Both the position numbers and the translations under genes were made by a program. DNA of 64,000 nt from Gracilibacillus ureilyticus. Its GTDB lineage: Bacteria; Bacillota; Bacilli; Bacillales; Amphibacillaceae. Positions 1-10,000 of this stretch are shown piece after piece. The notes beneath the pieces were generated by a model, which made no database searches, was not told where the DNA came from, and was given only the letters and a program-made list of their open reading frames with translations. The DNA lies in NCBI RefSeq assembly GCF_900111195.1, contig NZ_FOGL01000001.1:248001-312000 (forward strand), in the 5' to 3' direction. Positions within the stretch are counted from its first letter, which is position 1. Each line of letters starts with the position of its first letter.

Positions 1-870
1 ACACCATCTAGGGCGAACAATTGTTAAAGAAGCAAAGATAAGAAAATTAAAACTTGGTGAGAAACCTGAAGATGGAGTTGTTATTAAAGGAAATGGTCTG
101 CGTGCCAATGTAGAAGGGCATGCTGTGGCGATTGGTAATCGGAAGTTAATGAATGCAGAACATATTCATATACCTAATGAGGCTCAATCAGTTGCAACCG
201 AACGTGAGAAATTTGGAAATATTGCAATCTTCGTCGCTATAGATGGCGAGTTAAGTGGAATCATTTCAGTTGCGGATCAGATTCGTGAAGATGCACTTAC
301 AGCACTGAAAGAAATGAGAAGAAATGGTATTAAAAAAATGATTATGCTAACTGGGGATAATCAACATACTGCAGAATTAGTTGCCGACCAATTGGATTTG
401 GATGAATATTATGCAGAGTTATTACCTGAAAACAAAGTAGATTATGTTAAGAAATTAAAGGAGGAAGGTCGTATCGTAGCAATGGCAGGTGATGGAATTA
501 ACGATGCTCCTGCTATTGCACTGCTGATGTCGGGCTCGCGATGGGTGAAGGCGGAACAGATGTTTCAATGGAAACAGCAGATGTCGTCTTAATGGCAGAT
601 AAGCTGCAGCAATTCTCTCATGCCTTTTCTCTATCTAAAATGACCATTAAGAATATGAAACAGAACACCTACTTTGCTGTTGCGGTCGTCTTCATTTTAC
701 TCGCCGGAGTCCTGGGAGGGGCTGTCCATTTGGCCTTAGGGATGTTTATCCATGAAGCAAGTGTTCTGATCGTCATTTTAAATGCAATGCGGCTAATTCA
801 CTTCACTCAAAAAAGCAGGGATACAAGCGGAAACTTTCAAATTACAAAGGCTAAGAGAATAAACACCTAG
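1..870 (+). pseudogene. Heavy-metal P1B-type ATPase, 3' part, frameshifted
   Basis: C-terminal part of a metal-exporting P-type ATPase; the gene begins left of the window. Frame 2 is open from the edge and carries the end of the nucleotide-binding domain, the MLTGDN and MAGDGINDAPA hinge motifs, then leaves frame. The family sequence resumes one frame over (GEGGTDVSMETADVVLM and two closing membrane segments). Inserting one A after base 520 would restore AIATADVGLAMGEGG, so a single-base loss splits the gene. The first visible residues are HHLG where the family has SEHPLG, so the Pro of the HP motif also looks changed. The last helix has HEASVLIVILNAMRL, recalling the HEGGT-type helix of P1B-4 (Zn/Co/Fe) exporters. 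Metal specificity is inference. A sequencing error could explain the frameshift alone. Confidence 0.8.
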
Positions 871-1047
871 TATGAAAAGTTTATTCATAAGGAGCGCCTA
901 AATGTGATTTGGATTGTTAGATGCTTTAATAGATTGCATGTGCTAAATGGTAAGAAGCAATTTAACGTCTTTGAATCACTCAATAAATAATAACCATAGT
1001 GTGAGGGGGCGGGACACTAGCCTCCATTCCGTTATAAAGTGAGACTT

Positions 1048-1125
1048 TGATCAGTGGGGTTTAGGAGCCCCACTGATCATTAGTGAAACTTATCAGGGTG
1101 GTACAGACGGTTAGCACCCTGATAA
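1048..1125. repeat. Two consecutive perfect inverted repeats
   Basis: First repeat: a 12-bp perfect stem TGATCAGTGGGG (1048-1059) with CCCCACTGATCA (1068-1079) and an 8-base loop. Second: an 11-bp perfect stem TTATCAGGGTG (1090-1100) with CACCCTGATAA (1115-1125). Neither is followed by a clear T-run on either strand, so a simple terminator reading is weak. They sit just upstream of the FNR-like regulator gene (start 1152) and both arms contain TGATC/TATCA-like half sites. They may be regulator operators or 5'-leader structures. Confidence 0.75.
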
Positions 1126-1151
1126 AAAATAATAGAAAAGGAGTGAGCAGT

Positions 1152-1853
1152 ATGTGTACACATTGCCATACTCACCACCATCATTTGACCGGAATTCAAA
1201 AAAACTGTGTTTCTTTAGTGCCAATCTTTAATCATTTGGAAAACCGTCAGTTAAATGAAGTAATGAATAAAATGAACTCCGTTTCATACAAGAAGGGGGA
1301 GACAATTTACCATGCAGGGGACCAATCAGATACCCTTTATATTGTAAATAACGGGAAAATAAAAATTTACCGATTAGCTGAATCGGGAAAAGAACAATTT
1401 ATCCGTTTACTAAACCAGGGGGAATTCACTGGCGAATACGCATTATTTAGTGAATCAATACATGAGTCCTATGCTGAAGCCGTTACAGATACAAATGTAT
1501 GTCTAATGAAGCGGTCTGACCTGCAGGAGCTTCTCATCAAATATCCTACTATTTCCCTGAAAATCCTGTCCGTATTTTCAGATAGGTTAGAACATTCTGA
1601 AAAACAAACGACACTGTTTGCAACAGAGAAAGCGGAGACAAGAATTGCTTTTTTCCTTGTTCAGACTCTTGAAGATACACCTTCAAGTGAAGTCATGTTT
1701 CCAATGAACAAGAAAGATTTGGCTTCCTACCTTGGCACTACACCTGAAACGATCAGCAGAAAGCTGACACATTTGGAAAGCCGTGGTTATATTAAACAAA
1801 AATCTAATAAAAGAATTGAAGTTTTAGATATAAATGGTCTTTTACTTGTTTAA
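1152..1853 (+). CDS. Crp/Fnr-family transcriptional regulator with His/Cys-rich N-terminus
   Basis: A 233-residue DNA-binding regulator. An N-terminal cyclic-nucleotide-binding-type beta barrel (about 22-125) is followed by a dimer helix and a C-terminal winged helix. The recognition helix ETISRKLTHLESRG carries the E..SR triad that in FNR reads TTGAT half sites. The start is set by AAGGAG at about 1138-1143; an upstream in-frame start at 1083 would lie in the hairpins. The protein begins MCTHCHTHHHHLTG. Cysteines at 2, 5, 19 and 117 line up by eye with the four iron-sulphur ligands of E. coli FNR, with a His-rich insert between the second and third. It follows a metal ATPase fragment, so it may sense oxygen/redox or metal. 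Confidence 0.85.
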   Translation: MCTHCHTHHHHLTGIQKNCVSLVPIFNHLENRQLNEVMNKMNSVSYKKGETIYHAGDQSDTLYIVNNGKIKIYRLAESGKEQFIRLLNQGEFTGEYALFSESIHESYAEAVTDTNVCLMKRSDLQELLIKYPTISLKILSVFSDRLEHSEKQTTLFATEKAETRIAFFLVQTLEDTPSSEVMFPMNKKDLASYLGTTPETISRKLTHLESRGYIKQKSNKRIEVLDINGLLLV

Positions 1854-2076
1854 TATTTTTTACTGGAAATGCCCTCTCCCCATTTTGTAGCCTTAGCACT
1901 CCATTCTACTCCCTCCATAATCCCCCCTTTCTTTTCCTTTGTTTAAAAATTACTTGCTCAATCAGTTTCAGACCAATCAACCTGTAGCTCAAGGAAATAG
2001 CCTCTTCAATCCAAATGCAAAAATGGACAATAGAAAGATAAAAGAAGTCATATTATTCCTGAAAAATATCCCTTAA

Positions 2077-2100
2077 TATAATGATATAAATCGCTTACAT
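2077..2100 (+). promoter_or_regulatory. -10 element and cre-like site before rhaB
   Basis: TATAAT at 2077-2082 has no good -35 box 16-18 bases upstream, as expected of an activator-dependent promoter. Bases 2085-2100 fit the CcpA operator WTGNAANCGNWNNCWW with two mismatches (at its T and G). The site would lie over the start of transcription, a roadblock position. The rest of 1854-2076 shows no gene. Confidence 0.4.
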
Positions 2101-2116
2101 TAAGGGGGTTGAAATA

Positions 2117-3523
2117 TTGCAAAAATGTCACCTGGCTGTAGATATTGGTGCATCGGGCGGTCGTGTCATTGCGGGTTACTTAGCGAGCGGAGAACTTATC
2201 CTGAAAGAAGTACATCGTTTCGAAAATAAGATGACGACGAAAAATGGCCATCTATCGTGGGATATCGATCAATTATTTGAACAGATAAAAACCGGTATAA
2301 AAAAAAGTGTGGAAAAGAACTGCCAGCCGGTTTCTCTCGGTATTGATACATGGGCAGTTGATTTTGTTTTATTGAATAAAGAGAAAGAAAGAATTACAGA
2401 GGCAGTAGCTTACAGAGACCACCGAACAGATGGTGTAATGGAAGAAGTATTTAACATTGTTCCGAAAAAAGAGTTGTATAAAGAAACGGGAATACAATTT
2501 CAGCCATTTAACACGATCTATCAGTTATATGCCCTTAAAAAGGAATCTCCAGAGATTCTTAAAGATGCTGCGCATTTTTTAATGATTCCTGATTATTTGC
2601 ATTATTTATTAACGGATAAAATTACAAATGAATACACAAATGCTACGACAACACAGTTACTGAATGCGAAAGGTAAGACATGGAACACTTCTTTTATAGA
2701 AAAGTTAGGAATCTCTCAAAGAATTTTCTCAGAACCTAAGAAACCATTACAAGCTATTGGGAAAATAAAGGACGAGTTGAAAGTGGAATTAGGGGTTGAC
2801 TTTGAGGTAGTTCTGCCTGGAACTCATGATACGGCATCGGCAGTTGTCAGTGTACCTAGTAATGATACGATTTTCATCAGTTCTGGTACATGGTCATTAA
2901 TCGGCGTGGAGCATCAGGAACCTATAAGTACAGAAAGAGCTTTTTTATATAATTTCACTAATGAGGGTGGAGTGAATCATAACTTTCGATTTTTAAAGAA
3001 TATTATGGGCTTATGGATGATACAGGAGGTTAAAAGAGCGTTCAATCATCAATATGATTACCCTGATTTTACGAATTTGGCATATGAAAATGCTGATTTT
3101 CCATCTATCGTTAATGTAAACGAGGAGCGGTTTTTAAGCCCTGATAATATGTTGACGGTAATTCAGGATTTTTGTAGGGAAACAAAACAAATCATACCGG
3201 AAATGCCTGGTGAATTTGCTGCATGCATTTTTAATAGTCTCGCAGTAAGTTATAACGAGGCTGTGGGACAGATTGAGGAATTAACAGGGAAGGAATTTGA
3301 GTCCATCCATATTATCGGTGGCGGCAGTAAGAACAATTATTTGAACGAACGATTAGCAGACATTTCAGGGAAAACGATTTATACAGGGCCGACAGAAGCG
3401 ACCGCCATTGGCAATCTGATTGCCCAGATGGTTGCAACCAATGAAATAGAATCAATCGAAAAATCAAAAGAAATAATCAACCAATCATTTCATATCCAAA
3501 AATTTAGTTCGGGAGGAGAATAA
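2117..3523 (+). CDS. rhaB: Rhamnulokinase
   Basis: ATP-dependent kinase that phosphorylates L-rhamnulose to L-rhamnulose 1-phosphate in the cytoplasm. It has 468 residues, the usual size for the FGGY carbohydrate kinase family. The N-terminus [16 protein letters not shown] is the actin-fold phosphate-1 loop. GIDTWAVDF and [10 protein letters not shown] are the typical kinase segments, and [13 protein letters not shown] near residue 400 is the adenosine motif. The start is TTG at 2117, with AAGGGGG ending 7-8 bases upstream. rhaA follows after 2 bases. Together with rhaA and rhaEW it gives a complete route from L-rhamnose to DHAP and lactate. No rhamnose transporter, mutarotase (rhaM) or regulator (rhaR) gene lies next to it. 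Confidence 0.95.
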   Translation: MQKCHLAVDIGASGGRVIAGYLASGELILKEVHRFENKMTTKNGHLSWDIDQLFEQIKTGIKKSVEKNCQPVSLGIDTWAVDFVLLNKEKERITEAVAYRDHRTDGVMEEVFNIVPKKELYKETGIQFQPFNTIYQLYALKKESPEILKDAAHFLMIPDYLHYLLTDKITNEYTNATTTQLLNAKGKTWNTSFIEKLGISQRIFSEPKKPLQAIGKIKDELKVELGVDFEVVLPGTHDTASAVVSVPSNDTIFISSGTWSLIGVEHQEPISTERAFLYNFTNEGGVNHNFRFLKNIMGLWMIQEVKRAFNHQYDYPDFTNLAYENADFPSIVNVNEERFLSPDNMLTVIQDFCRETKQIIPEMPGEFAACIFNSLAVSYNEAVGQIEELTGKEFESIHIIGGGSKNNYLNERLADISGKTIYTGPTEATAIGNLIAQMVATNEIESIEKSKEIINQSFHIQKFSSGGE

Positions 3524-3525
3524 AC

Positions 3526-4782
3526 ATGTTCGTTAAGGAAAACTTTAACAAAGCAAAACAACAATACGAGAAGTGGGGTGTATCTGTTGAGGAAGCGTTT
3601 GACAAACTGAAAAATGTAGCTATTTCCATTCATTGCTGGCAAGGTGATGATATTGGAGGGTTTGAAGTCAATCAGCAGGAGCTGTCAGGTGGAATAGATG
3701 TGACAGGAAATTATCCTGGTAAGGCCACAAATCCGGAACAATTACGTGCAGATCTGGAGAAAGCACTTTCGTTAATTCCCGGTAAACATAAAGTCAACCT
3801 GCACGCAATTTATGCCGAAACAGATGGTGAAATCGTTGATCGTAATGCAATCGAACCAAAGCATTTCGCTAATTGGGTGAAGTGGGCCAAACAGAATGGG
3901 TTAGGATTAGATTTTAATCCAACTTTGTTTTCCCATCCAAAAGCAGAGGATGGATTAACATTGTCCCATCCTGATAAAGACATTCGGGATTTCTGGATTG
4001 ACCATTGTATTCAGTCACGGAAAATCGGAGAATATTTCGGGAGGGAATTAGGTCAACCGGCATTAACAAATATTTGGATTCCTGATGGCTATAAAGATAT
4101 TCCCAGTGACAGATTAACTCCCCGAATGAGATTAAAAGATTCATTAGATGAAATTTTTGCAGCAAATGTGGATGAATCACTAAATATTGACGCAGTGGAA
4201 AGCAAATTGTTCGGAATTGGCTCGGAAGCGTATGTGGTTGGTTCGCATGAATTTTATATGGGTTATGCTATGCAAAATAACAAGCTCTGTCTGCTGGATA
4301 CAGGACATTACCATCCAACAGAGATGGTTTCAAATAAAATATCGGCACTGCTTTTATTTAATGATAAATTAGCACTTCACGTTTCCAGACCAGTTCGCTG
4401 GGACAGTGATCATGTCGTAATTTTAGATGATGAATTGCGTGAAATCGGTTTAGAAATTGTCAGGAATGATGCAATCGATAAAGTGATGATAGGTCTTGAT
4501 TTTTTTGATGCGAGCATAAACAGAGTTGCTGCATGGACGATAGGTACTCGTAACATGATTAAATCGTTACTTTATGCATTGTTACTCCCGAATGACTATC
4601 TTAAAAAGTTACAGGAAGAAGGAAACTTTACAGACCGTCTGGCATTAATGGAAGAATTCAAAACATACCCATTTGGCGCGGTTTGGGATCAGTATTGTGA
4701 AGAAATGGGGGTCCCTGTACAGGAAAGTTGGCTGAATGAAGTCAAAGAATATGAAAAAGAAGTCCTCATAAAACGTCAATAA
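3526..4782 (+). CDS. rhaA: L-rhamnose isomerase
   Basis: Converts L-rhamnose to L-rhamnulose, the first step of the pathway; a metal-dependent TIM-barrel enzyme. At 418 residues it is full length. Family signatures include [16 protein letters not shown] near residue 32, [12 protein letters not shown] around residue 125, [21 protein letters not shown] and [11 protein letters not shown] with the metal-binding Asp/His residues, and VRWDSDHVV. It is preceded by GGGAGGAG at 3512-3519 and begins two bases after rhaB, so the two are very probably co-transcribed and translationally linked. Confidence 0.96.
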   Translation: MFVKENFNKAKQQYEKWGVSVEEAFDKLKNVAISIHCWQGDDIGGFEVNQQELSGGIDVTGNYPGKATNPEQLRADLEKALSLIPGKHKVNLHAIYAETDGEIVDRNAIEPKHFANWVKWAKQNGLGLDFNPTLFSHPKAEDGLTLSHPDKDIRDFWIDHCIQSRKIGEYFGRELGQPALTNIWIPDGYKDIPSDRLTPRMRLKDSLDEIFAANVDESLNIDAVESKLFGIGSEAYVVGSHEFYMGYAMQNNKLCLLDTGHYHPTEMVSNKISALLLFNDKLALHVSRPVRWDSDHVVILDDELREIGLEIVRNDAIDKVMIGLDFFDASINRVAAWTIGTRNMIKSLLYALLLPNDYLKKLQEEGNFTDRLALMEEFKTYPFGAVWDQYCEEMGVPVQESWLNEVKEYEKEVLIKRQ

Positions 4783-4795
4783 AATAGGAAATACG

Positions 4796-4859
4796 TTTGT
4801 TTATGTTGATTTATTTTTACTTTAATACTATAATATAAACATTAACACAAATAAACAAA
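4796..4859 (+). promoter_or_regulatory. Internal promoter before rhaEW, framed by an inverted repeat
   Basis: TTGATT (4806-4811) and TATAAT (4829-4834) are separated by 17 bases, a good sigma-A promoter. It is framed by TTTGTTTAT (4796-4804) and its exact complement ATAAACAAA (4851-4859), with a further partial copy ATAAACATTAAC between them. The layout suggests an operator pair, possibly for a DeoR-type rhamnose regulator encoded elsewhere. Confidence 0.55.
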
Positions 4860-4898
4860 AGGAAAAGCAAAAACTGTCACTTTAGAGGAGGAATCAGT

Positions 4899-6965
4899 TT
4901 GGTACAAAATAAATGGGATAACAGTAAAGTAACAGAGAAAGACGGCTTAGCATCACTTGTATACAGATCTAATCTCTTAGGATCAGACCGCGCAGTTGTT
5001 AACTGGGGAGGCGGGAATACTTCTACGAAAACATTGGAAAAGAATTTCAAAGGGGAAGAGATCGAGGTAATGTGGGTAAAAGGGAGTGGATCTGACCTTG
5101 CAACAATGAAGGCAGAAAATTTCACTGGCCTGAATCTTGCAGATATTCGTCCGTTATTAGAGCGTGAGAACATGTCTGATGAAGAAATGGTTTCATACTT
5201 AGGCCATTGCATGATTGATGCAAAACACCCACGTTCTTCCATTGAAACATTGTTACACGCATTTTTACCTTTTAAACAAGTTGATCATACACACCCTGAT
5301 GCCATTATCAGTATAGCTTGTGCGGATAATGGAAAAGAAATCGCAAAAGAAATCTATGGTAACCGATTTGTCTGGGTACCATATATTCGCCCGGGATTCA
5401 AATTGTCAAAAATGATTGCAGAAGGTGTACAGAATAATCCCCACGCTGAACTTGTTATTATGGAGAAACACGGCCTGGTAACATGGGGAGAAACATCGGA
5501 GGAAAGCTATAATAAAACGATTGATATCATTAATGAGGCGGAAAGCTATATTAATAAAAAAGCAGAAGATAAAGCGTTGTTTGGAGGAAAAAAATACGAT
5601 TCGCTAGATGAGAGTGACAGAAAAGATTTATTTTCAGAGATAATGCCTTTAGTTCGAGGACAGGTAAGTCAGGATAATAAAATGTTAGCAACATATAATG
5701 ATGACATAAATGTGCTTGAATTTGTCAACAGTAATGATGCAAAGGAACTGTCACAGATAGGTGCCGCATGTCCTGACCACTTAGTTCATACGAAACGCGT
5801 TCCGCTTTTTATTGACTGGAATCCGCAATTAGAAGATAGAGATAGTTTAAAAGAAAAAGTAAAGGAAGGGCTTGACCGCTTTAAAGAAGAATATGAGGCA
5901 TATTTTGAAAGAAACAAGCAGCAGGGTGACAAATTAATCGAAGCGGCGCCACGGATTATTCTAATTCCTGGTCTTGGTATGATTAATACAGGTAAAAGCT
6001 GGTCAGCTGCTAATGTCAGTGAGCAATTGTATCATCGTGCAATTTCGGTAATGGCTGGTTCTACTGTCCTGGGGAATTTCGTCTCATTAGATGAATCAGA
6101 ATCTTATGGAGTAGAATACTGGCCGCTAGAGTTGTATAAACTCAGTTTAGCACCTGCAGAAAAAGAGTTTTCCAGACAAGTAGCATTCGTAACAGGTGGT
6201 GCTGGCGGGATTGGTACTGCAACAGCATATCGTCTACTGGAAGATGGTGCGCATCTAGTGATCGCTGACATTAATTTGGAAGGTGCGGAAAACTTAGCAA
6301 AAGAAGTGAACGAAAAGTATGGGGAAAACCGTGCATATGCGATTAAAATGGATGTAACGAAAGAAGAGGAAGTACAAAAAGCAATAAAGGAATCAGTATT
6401 AAAATATGGCGGTATTGATATTCTCGTAAATAATGCAGGACTTGCAAGTTCTAGTCCATTTGAAGAAACAACAATGGAGCAGTGGAATTTAAATATCAAT
6501 GTATTAGTTACCGGTTATTTTCTTGTTGCGAGAGAAGTCTTCAAATTAATGAAAGAACAAGCTATCGGTGGGAATATGGTATTTATTGGATCAAAAAACT
6601 CCATCTATGCAGGAAAAAATGCAGCTGCCTACAGTACAGCAAAAGCAGCAGAGGTTCATTTGGCAAGAACTATCGCTGCTGACGGTGGTGCATTAGGGAT
6701 TCGTGTAAATTCAGTCTTGCCAGATGCAGTGATACGCGGTTCAAAAATTTGGGATTCCTCATGGAAAAAAGAACGTGCTTCCTCTTATGGAATAGGCACG
6801 GATGATTTAGAAGCACATTACCGCAAGCGAACGATATTAAATGTAAATATCCTACCAGAAGATATAGCAGAGTCAGTCGCATTTCTGGCTAGCTCGAAAG
6901 CAGCAAAAACAACAGGGTGTATGGTTACAGTAGATGGCGGGGTAGCAGCAGCTTTTACTCGATAA
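4899..6965 (+). CDS. rhaEW: Bifunctional rhamnulose-1-phosphate aldolase / L-lactaldehyde dehydrogenase
   Basis: A two-domain enzyme of 688 residues, the size of B. subtilis RhaEW (YuxG). The N-terminal part (about 1-410) is a class II aldolase domain: it contains NWGGGNTS, WVKGSGSDL, the zinc-site segment VDHTHPDAI and MEKHGLVTWG. It splits L-rhamnulose 1-phosphate into DHAP and L-lactaldehyde. The C-terminal part (about 425-688) is a short-chain dehydrogenase with the cofactor loop TGGAGGIGTATA, NNAG and the catalytic YSTAK; in RhaEW this oxidises lactaldehyde to L-lactate. The start is TTG at 4899 behind AGAGGAGGA. It has its own promoter but lies in line with rhaBA and with lutABC, which would consume the lactate. 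Confidence 0.93.
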   Translation: MVQNKWDNSKVTEKDGLASLVYRSNLLGSDRAVVNWGGGNTSTKTLEKNFKGEEIEVMWVKGSGSDLATMKAENFTGLNLADIRPLLERENMSDEEMVSYLGHCMIDAKHPRSSIETLLHAFLPFKQVDHTHPDAIISIACADNGKEIAKEIYGNRFVWVPYIRPGFKLSKMIAEGVQNNPHAELVIMEKHGLVTWGETSEESYNKTIDIINEAESYINKKAEDKALFGGKKYDSLDESDRKDLFSEIMPLVRGQVSQDNKMLATYNDDINVLEFVNSNDAKELSQIGAACPDHLVHTKRVPLFIDWNPQLEDRDSLKEKVKEGLDRFKEEYEAYFERNKQQGDKLIEAAPRIILIPGLGMINTGKSWSAANVSEQLYHRAISVMAGSTVLGNFVSLDESESYGVEYWPLELYKLSLAPAEKEFSRQVAFVTGGAGGIGTATAYRLLEDGAHLVIADINLEGAENLAKEVNEKYGENRAYAIKMDVTKEEEVQKAIKESVLKYGGIDILVNNAGLASSSPFEETTMEQWNLNINVLVTGYFLVAREVFKLMKEQAIGGNMVFIGSKNSIYAGKNAAAYSTAKAAEVHLARTIAADGGALGIRVNSVLPDAVIRGSKIWDSSWKKERASSYGIGTDDLEAHYRKRTILNVNILPEDIAESVAFLASSKAAKTTGCMVTVDGGVAAAFTR

Positions 6966-6973
6966 TGATCAAA

Positions 6974-7007
6974 ATGGATAAACTTTCCAACAAGGGGGTT
7001 TATCCAT
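6974..7007 (+). terminator. Hairpin between rhaEW and lutA
   Basis: ATGGATAAAC (6974-6983) pairs with GTTTATCCAT (6998-7007), followed by TCTACT, not a T-run. It is probably a weak terminator or mRNA-stabilising structure that lets some transcription run into lutABC. Confidence 0.5.
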
Positions 7008-7071
7008 TCTACTATCCAGCTGATTAATGATACAATAATAGAAAAAGCATCCTAAAAAGGGGCGTAACCAG

Positions 7072-7797
7072 ATGAGAGTTTCATTTTTTATCACTTGTTT
7101 GGGTGATATTTTTTATGCGAATGCAGGAAAGTCTGCCGTAGAATTGCTGGAGAGATTAGGTTGTGAAGTCGATTTCCCCCCTACACAAACATGTTGCGGC
7201 CAGCCAGCTTATAATAGTGGTTACCACAAGGAAACACTGGAAGTGGCAAAACATATGGTGGAAGTATTTGAGCATGCTGATTATGTTGTTGGAATTTCCG
7301 GTTCCTGTGTCTATATGATACATGAATATGTTCACCTGTTTGAAGACGGTTCAAATTGGCAAAAAAGAGCGAAGGCACTGAAACGAAAAACTTATGAATT
7401 GACCCAGTTTATAGTGGATGTGCTGGGAATAGAAGATGTGGGTGCGAGCTATCATGGAACAGCAACATATCATACATCATGTCATATGACTAGATTACTA
7501 GGTGTAAAGGAAGCGCCATTTAGGCTATTGGAAAATGTAAAGGGCTTAAGACTGATAGATTTACCAAACCGCAATGACTGCTGCGGATTTGGAGGGACAT
7601 TTTCTGTTAAAATGGCCAGCATATCGGAACAAATGGTTGATGAAAAAGTCCAACATATTGAAGAAACAGAAGCCGATCTATTACTTGGGGCAGATGGAAG
7701 CTGTTTAATGAATATTGGTGGTCGAATTACAAGGCAAGGGAAACCGATAGAAGTGAAGCATATTGCAGAAATCTTAAACAGCAGAGGTGAAGAATAA
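7072..7797 (+). CDS. lutA: L-lactate oxidation complex subunit LutA
   Basis: Subunit of the LutABC system that oxidises L-lactate to pyruvate. The 241-residue protein has two CCG domains, seen as [12 protein letters not shown] near residue 41 and [12 protein letters not shown] near residue 168, with further Cys in [10 protein letters not shown] and [11 protein letters not shown]. These Cys-rich repeats bind a heterodisulfide-reductase-type iron-sulphur centre. The start ATG follows AAGGGGCG. Its stop overlaps the lutB start by one base (TAATG), so the two are translationally coupled. The position after rhaEW suggests it disposes of lactate made from rhamnose. No lutR or lutP is adjacent. Confidence 0.93.
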   Translation: MRVSFFITCLGDIFYANAGKSAVELLERLGCEVDFPPTQTCCGQPAYNSGYHKETLEVAKHMVEVFEHADYVVGISGSCVYMIHEYVHLFEDGSNWQKRAKALKRKTYELTQFIVDVLGIEDVGASYHGTATYHTSCHMTRLLGVKEAPFRLLENVKGLRLIDLPNRNDCCGFGGTFSVKMASISEQMVDEKVQHIEETEADLLLGADGSCLMNIGGRITRQGKPIEVKHIAEILNSRGEE

Positions 7798-9227
7798 TGC
7801 CGATGCACATTGGGGAAAAGGACTTTAGAAAACGTGTGTCAAAGGGAATTAGCGATGATTATATGCGGGGTGCAGTACGTTCAGCGCAGGAAAGGCTGCA
7901 AAACAGAAGAGCGGCAGCTGCGGAAGAGTTAGGTGATTGGGAAGAGTGGCGTACACTCGGACAGCAAATCCGCAGTCATACGATCGAGCATCTCGACTAT
8001 TATTTGCATCAGTTAAGTGATAAGGTTGCTGAACTAGGGGGCCATGTGTTTTTTGCAGAAACAGGGGAAGAAGCAAATGAATACATTAAACAAGTTATAC
8101 AGAAAAAAAATGCTAAAAAAATTGCAAAATCAAAATCTATGGTAACGGAAGAGATTTCCATGAACGCAGCATTAGAAGAGATTGGCTGTGAAGTGATTGA
8201 AACAGATTTAGGTGAATATATCTTGCAAATTGATGATCATGATCCACCATCACATATTGTCGCACCAGCTCTCCATAAGAATAAAGAACAGATTAGAGAT
8301 GTGTTCAAAGAGCGGTTAAATTATAAAAAAACAGAGCATCCGGAAGAATTAGCATTATTTGCAAGGGAGAAATTAAGGGAAGAATTCTTAGCAGCAGATG
8401 TCGGTATTACTGGCTGTAATTTCGCTGTAGCTGAATCAGGGTCTTTTGCCCTTGTAACAAACGAAGGTAATGCAAGAATGGTTACTGCATTACCGAACAC
8501 ACAAATAACCGTAATGGGAATGGAACGGATCGTCCCAGGATGGGAAGAATTAGATATTGTAGTAAGTTTATTAACAAGAGCGGCGGTAGGACAAAAGCTA
8601 ACTAGCTATATAACCGCATTAACTGGGCCGAAACAAGCTGAAGAAGCAGATGGACCGGAAGAATTTCATTTAGTTATTGTCGATAATGGAAGATCTAAGA
8701 TACTTGGGACCGAATTTCAAGAGGCATTACATTGCATTCGATGTGCAGCATGTATTAATGTCTGTCCTGTTTACCGGCATGTTGGCGGTCATGCTTATGG
8801 TTCAATTTATCCTGGGCCAATTGGGGCGGTGTTGTCTCCGCTTTTATCAGATTATGATGAATACAAAGAATTACCCTATGCATCCTCTTTGTGTGGAGCA
8901 TGTACAGAAGTTTGTCCGGTAAAAATACCTTTACATGAACAACTTATCATGCATAGAAGAAAGATTGTAGAAGATGAAAAAAAATCAACCCTTGCAGAAA
9001 GAGTCGCAATGAGAGGTTTCGAACAAATTGTTCATTCTGCCAATCTGTACAGGACCGCGACGAAAATGGCCCCTTTTTTAACCACACCATTCGCGAAGAA
9101 CAATCGAATTACCAAAGGACCTGGCCCGCTTAGAAACTGGACAGATATAAGGGATCTCCCACAGCCAGCTAATGAGAGGTTCCGTGATTGGTTTAAAAAG
9201 CGGAATAAACAGGGAGGAGCGATTTAA
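7797..9227 (+). CDS. lutB: L-lactate oxidation iron-sulphur protein LutB
   Basis: Iron-sulphur subunit of LutABC, 476 residues. The first 300 residues form the LUD domain ([17 protein letters not shown]). The C-terminal part carries two ferredoxin-type 4Fe-4S motifs, [19 protein letters not shown] (about residue 306) and [18 protein letters not shown] (about 358), then a conserved tail. The start ATG overlaps the lutA stop by one base and its own stop overlaps the lutC start in the same way, so the three proteins are probably made in equal amounts. Confidence 0.94.
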   Translation: MPMHIGEKDFRKRVSKGISDDYMRGAVRSAQERLQNRRAAAAEELGDWEEWRTLGQQIRSHTIEHLDYYLHQLSDKVAELGGHVFFAETGEEANEYIKQVIQKKNAKKIAKSKSMVTEEISMNAALEEIGCEVIETDLGEYILQIDDHDPPSHIVAPALHKNKEQIRDVFKERLNYKKTEHPEELALFAREKLREEFLAADVGITGCNFAVAESGSFALVTNEGNARMVTALPNTQITVMGMERIVPGWEELDIVVSLLTRAAVGQKLTSYITALTGPKQAEEADGPEEFHLVIVDNGRSKILGTEFQEALHCIRCAACINVCPVYRHVGGHAYGSIYPGPIGAVLSPLLSDYDEYKELPYASSLCGACTEVCPVKIPLHEQLIMHRRKIVEDEKKSTLAERVAMRGFEQIVHSANLYRTATKMAPFLTTPFAKNNRITKGPGPLRNWTDIRDLPQPANERFRDWFKKRNKQGGAI

Positions 9228-9943
9228 TGAAAGGTAGCATTATGAATCGAGACAGGTTTTTGACGAATATACGAACAAAAATCGGCGGCTTAACAGCAAG
9301 CCAGCCTGTAGAAAAGCCGGTCTGGACTGTGAGCCCGCAAAAAAAGGTGCTGAAAGATTATACACCAGACCAGTTAGTTGAAGTATTAGAAGAACAATGT
9401 CAGCATATCCATACTGATTTTTTCCGTACTTCGTCCAATTCGCTTGAAAAAACATTGGATGAAGTGTTAAATCATTATGGTGCAAAGTCAGTTATTTATT
9501 CAAATGATGAACGTTTTGTCAGTTATCAGCTAAATCCGTATTTTGAATCATCTTTGAGTACGGGTAGGGAAATCTACAGGTGGAATGAGAAGGATAAGGA
9601 AACATCCATAAGTTTTGCGGAGAAAGCTGATGTCGGGCTTACATTTAGTGATATGACACTCGCTGAATCTGGCACCATCGTTTTATTCAATAAAAAAGGC
9701 CAGGGGCGATCTGTTAGCCTTTTGCCACGTGATTACATTGCTATTGTTCCCAAATCAACAATAGTGCCAAGAATGACCCAGGCCACATCATATGTACAGG
9801 AGATGGTCGACAACGGTGAAGATATTGCTTCATGTATTAATTTTATTACAGGTCCTAGTAACAGTGCAGATATTGAAATGAAATTAGTAGTCGGTGTTCA
9901 TGGTCCAATACGGGCTGCCTATATCATTGTGGATGATAAATAG
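9227..9943 (+). CDS. lutC: L-lactate oxidation protein LutC
   Basis: LUD-domain (DUF162) protein, 238 residues, third member of the lactate-oxidising complex. Characteristic segments are VGLTFSDMTLAESGTIVLF and SLLPRDYIAIVPKSTIVPRM near the middle and CINFITGPSNSADIEM near the end. Start at 9227 is chosen over ATG 9242 because GGGAGGAG at 9212-9219 is well spaced for it and the TAATG coupling repeats that of lutA/lutB. Last gene of the rha-lut run; the next gene has its own promoter. Confidence 0.93.
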   Translation: MKGSIMNRDRFLTNIRTKIGGLTASQPVEKPVWTVSPQKKVLKDYTPDQLVEVLEEQCQHIHTDFFRTSSNSLEKTLDEVLNHYGAKSVIYSNDERFVSYQLNPYFESSLSTGREIYRWNEKDKETSISFAEKADVGLTFSDMTLAESGTIVLFNKKGQGRSVSLLPRDYIAIVPKSTIVPRMTQATSYVQEMVDNGEDIASCINFITGPSNSADIEMKLVVGVHGPIRAAYIIVDDK

Positions 9944-10000
9944 CATGACATTCCTTTAGAAGTTTCTTAAATAATGTTAGTACTGTTGGTTTTTTATGTT

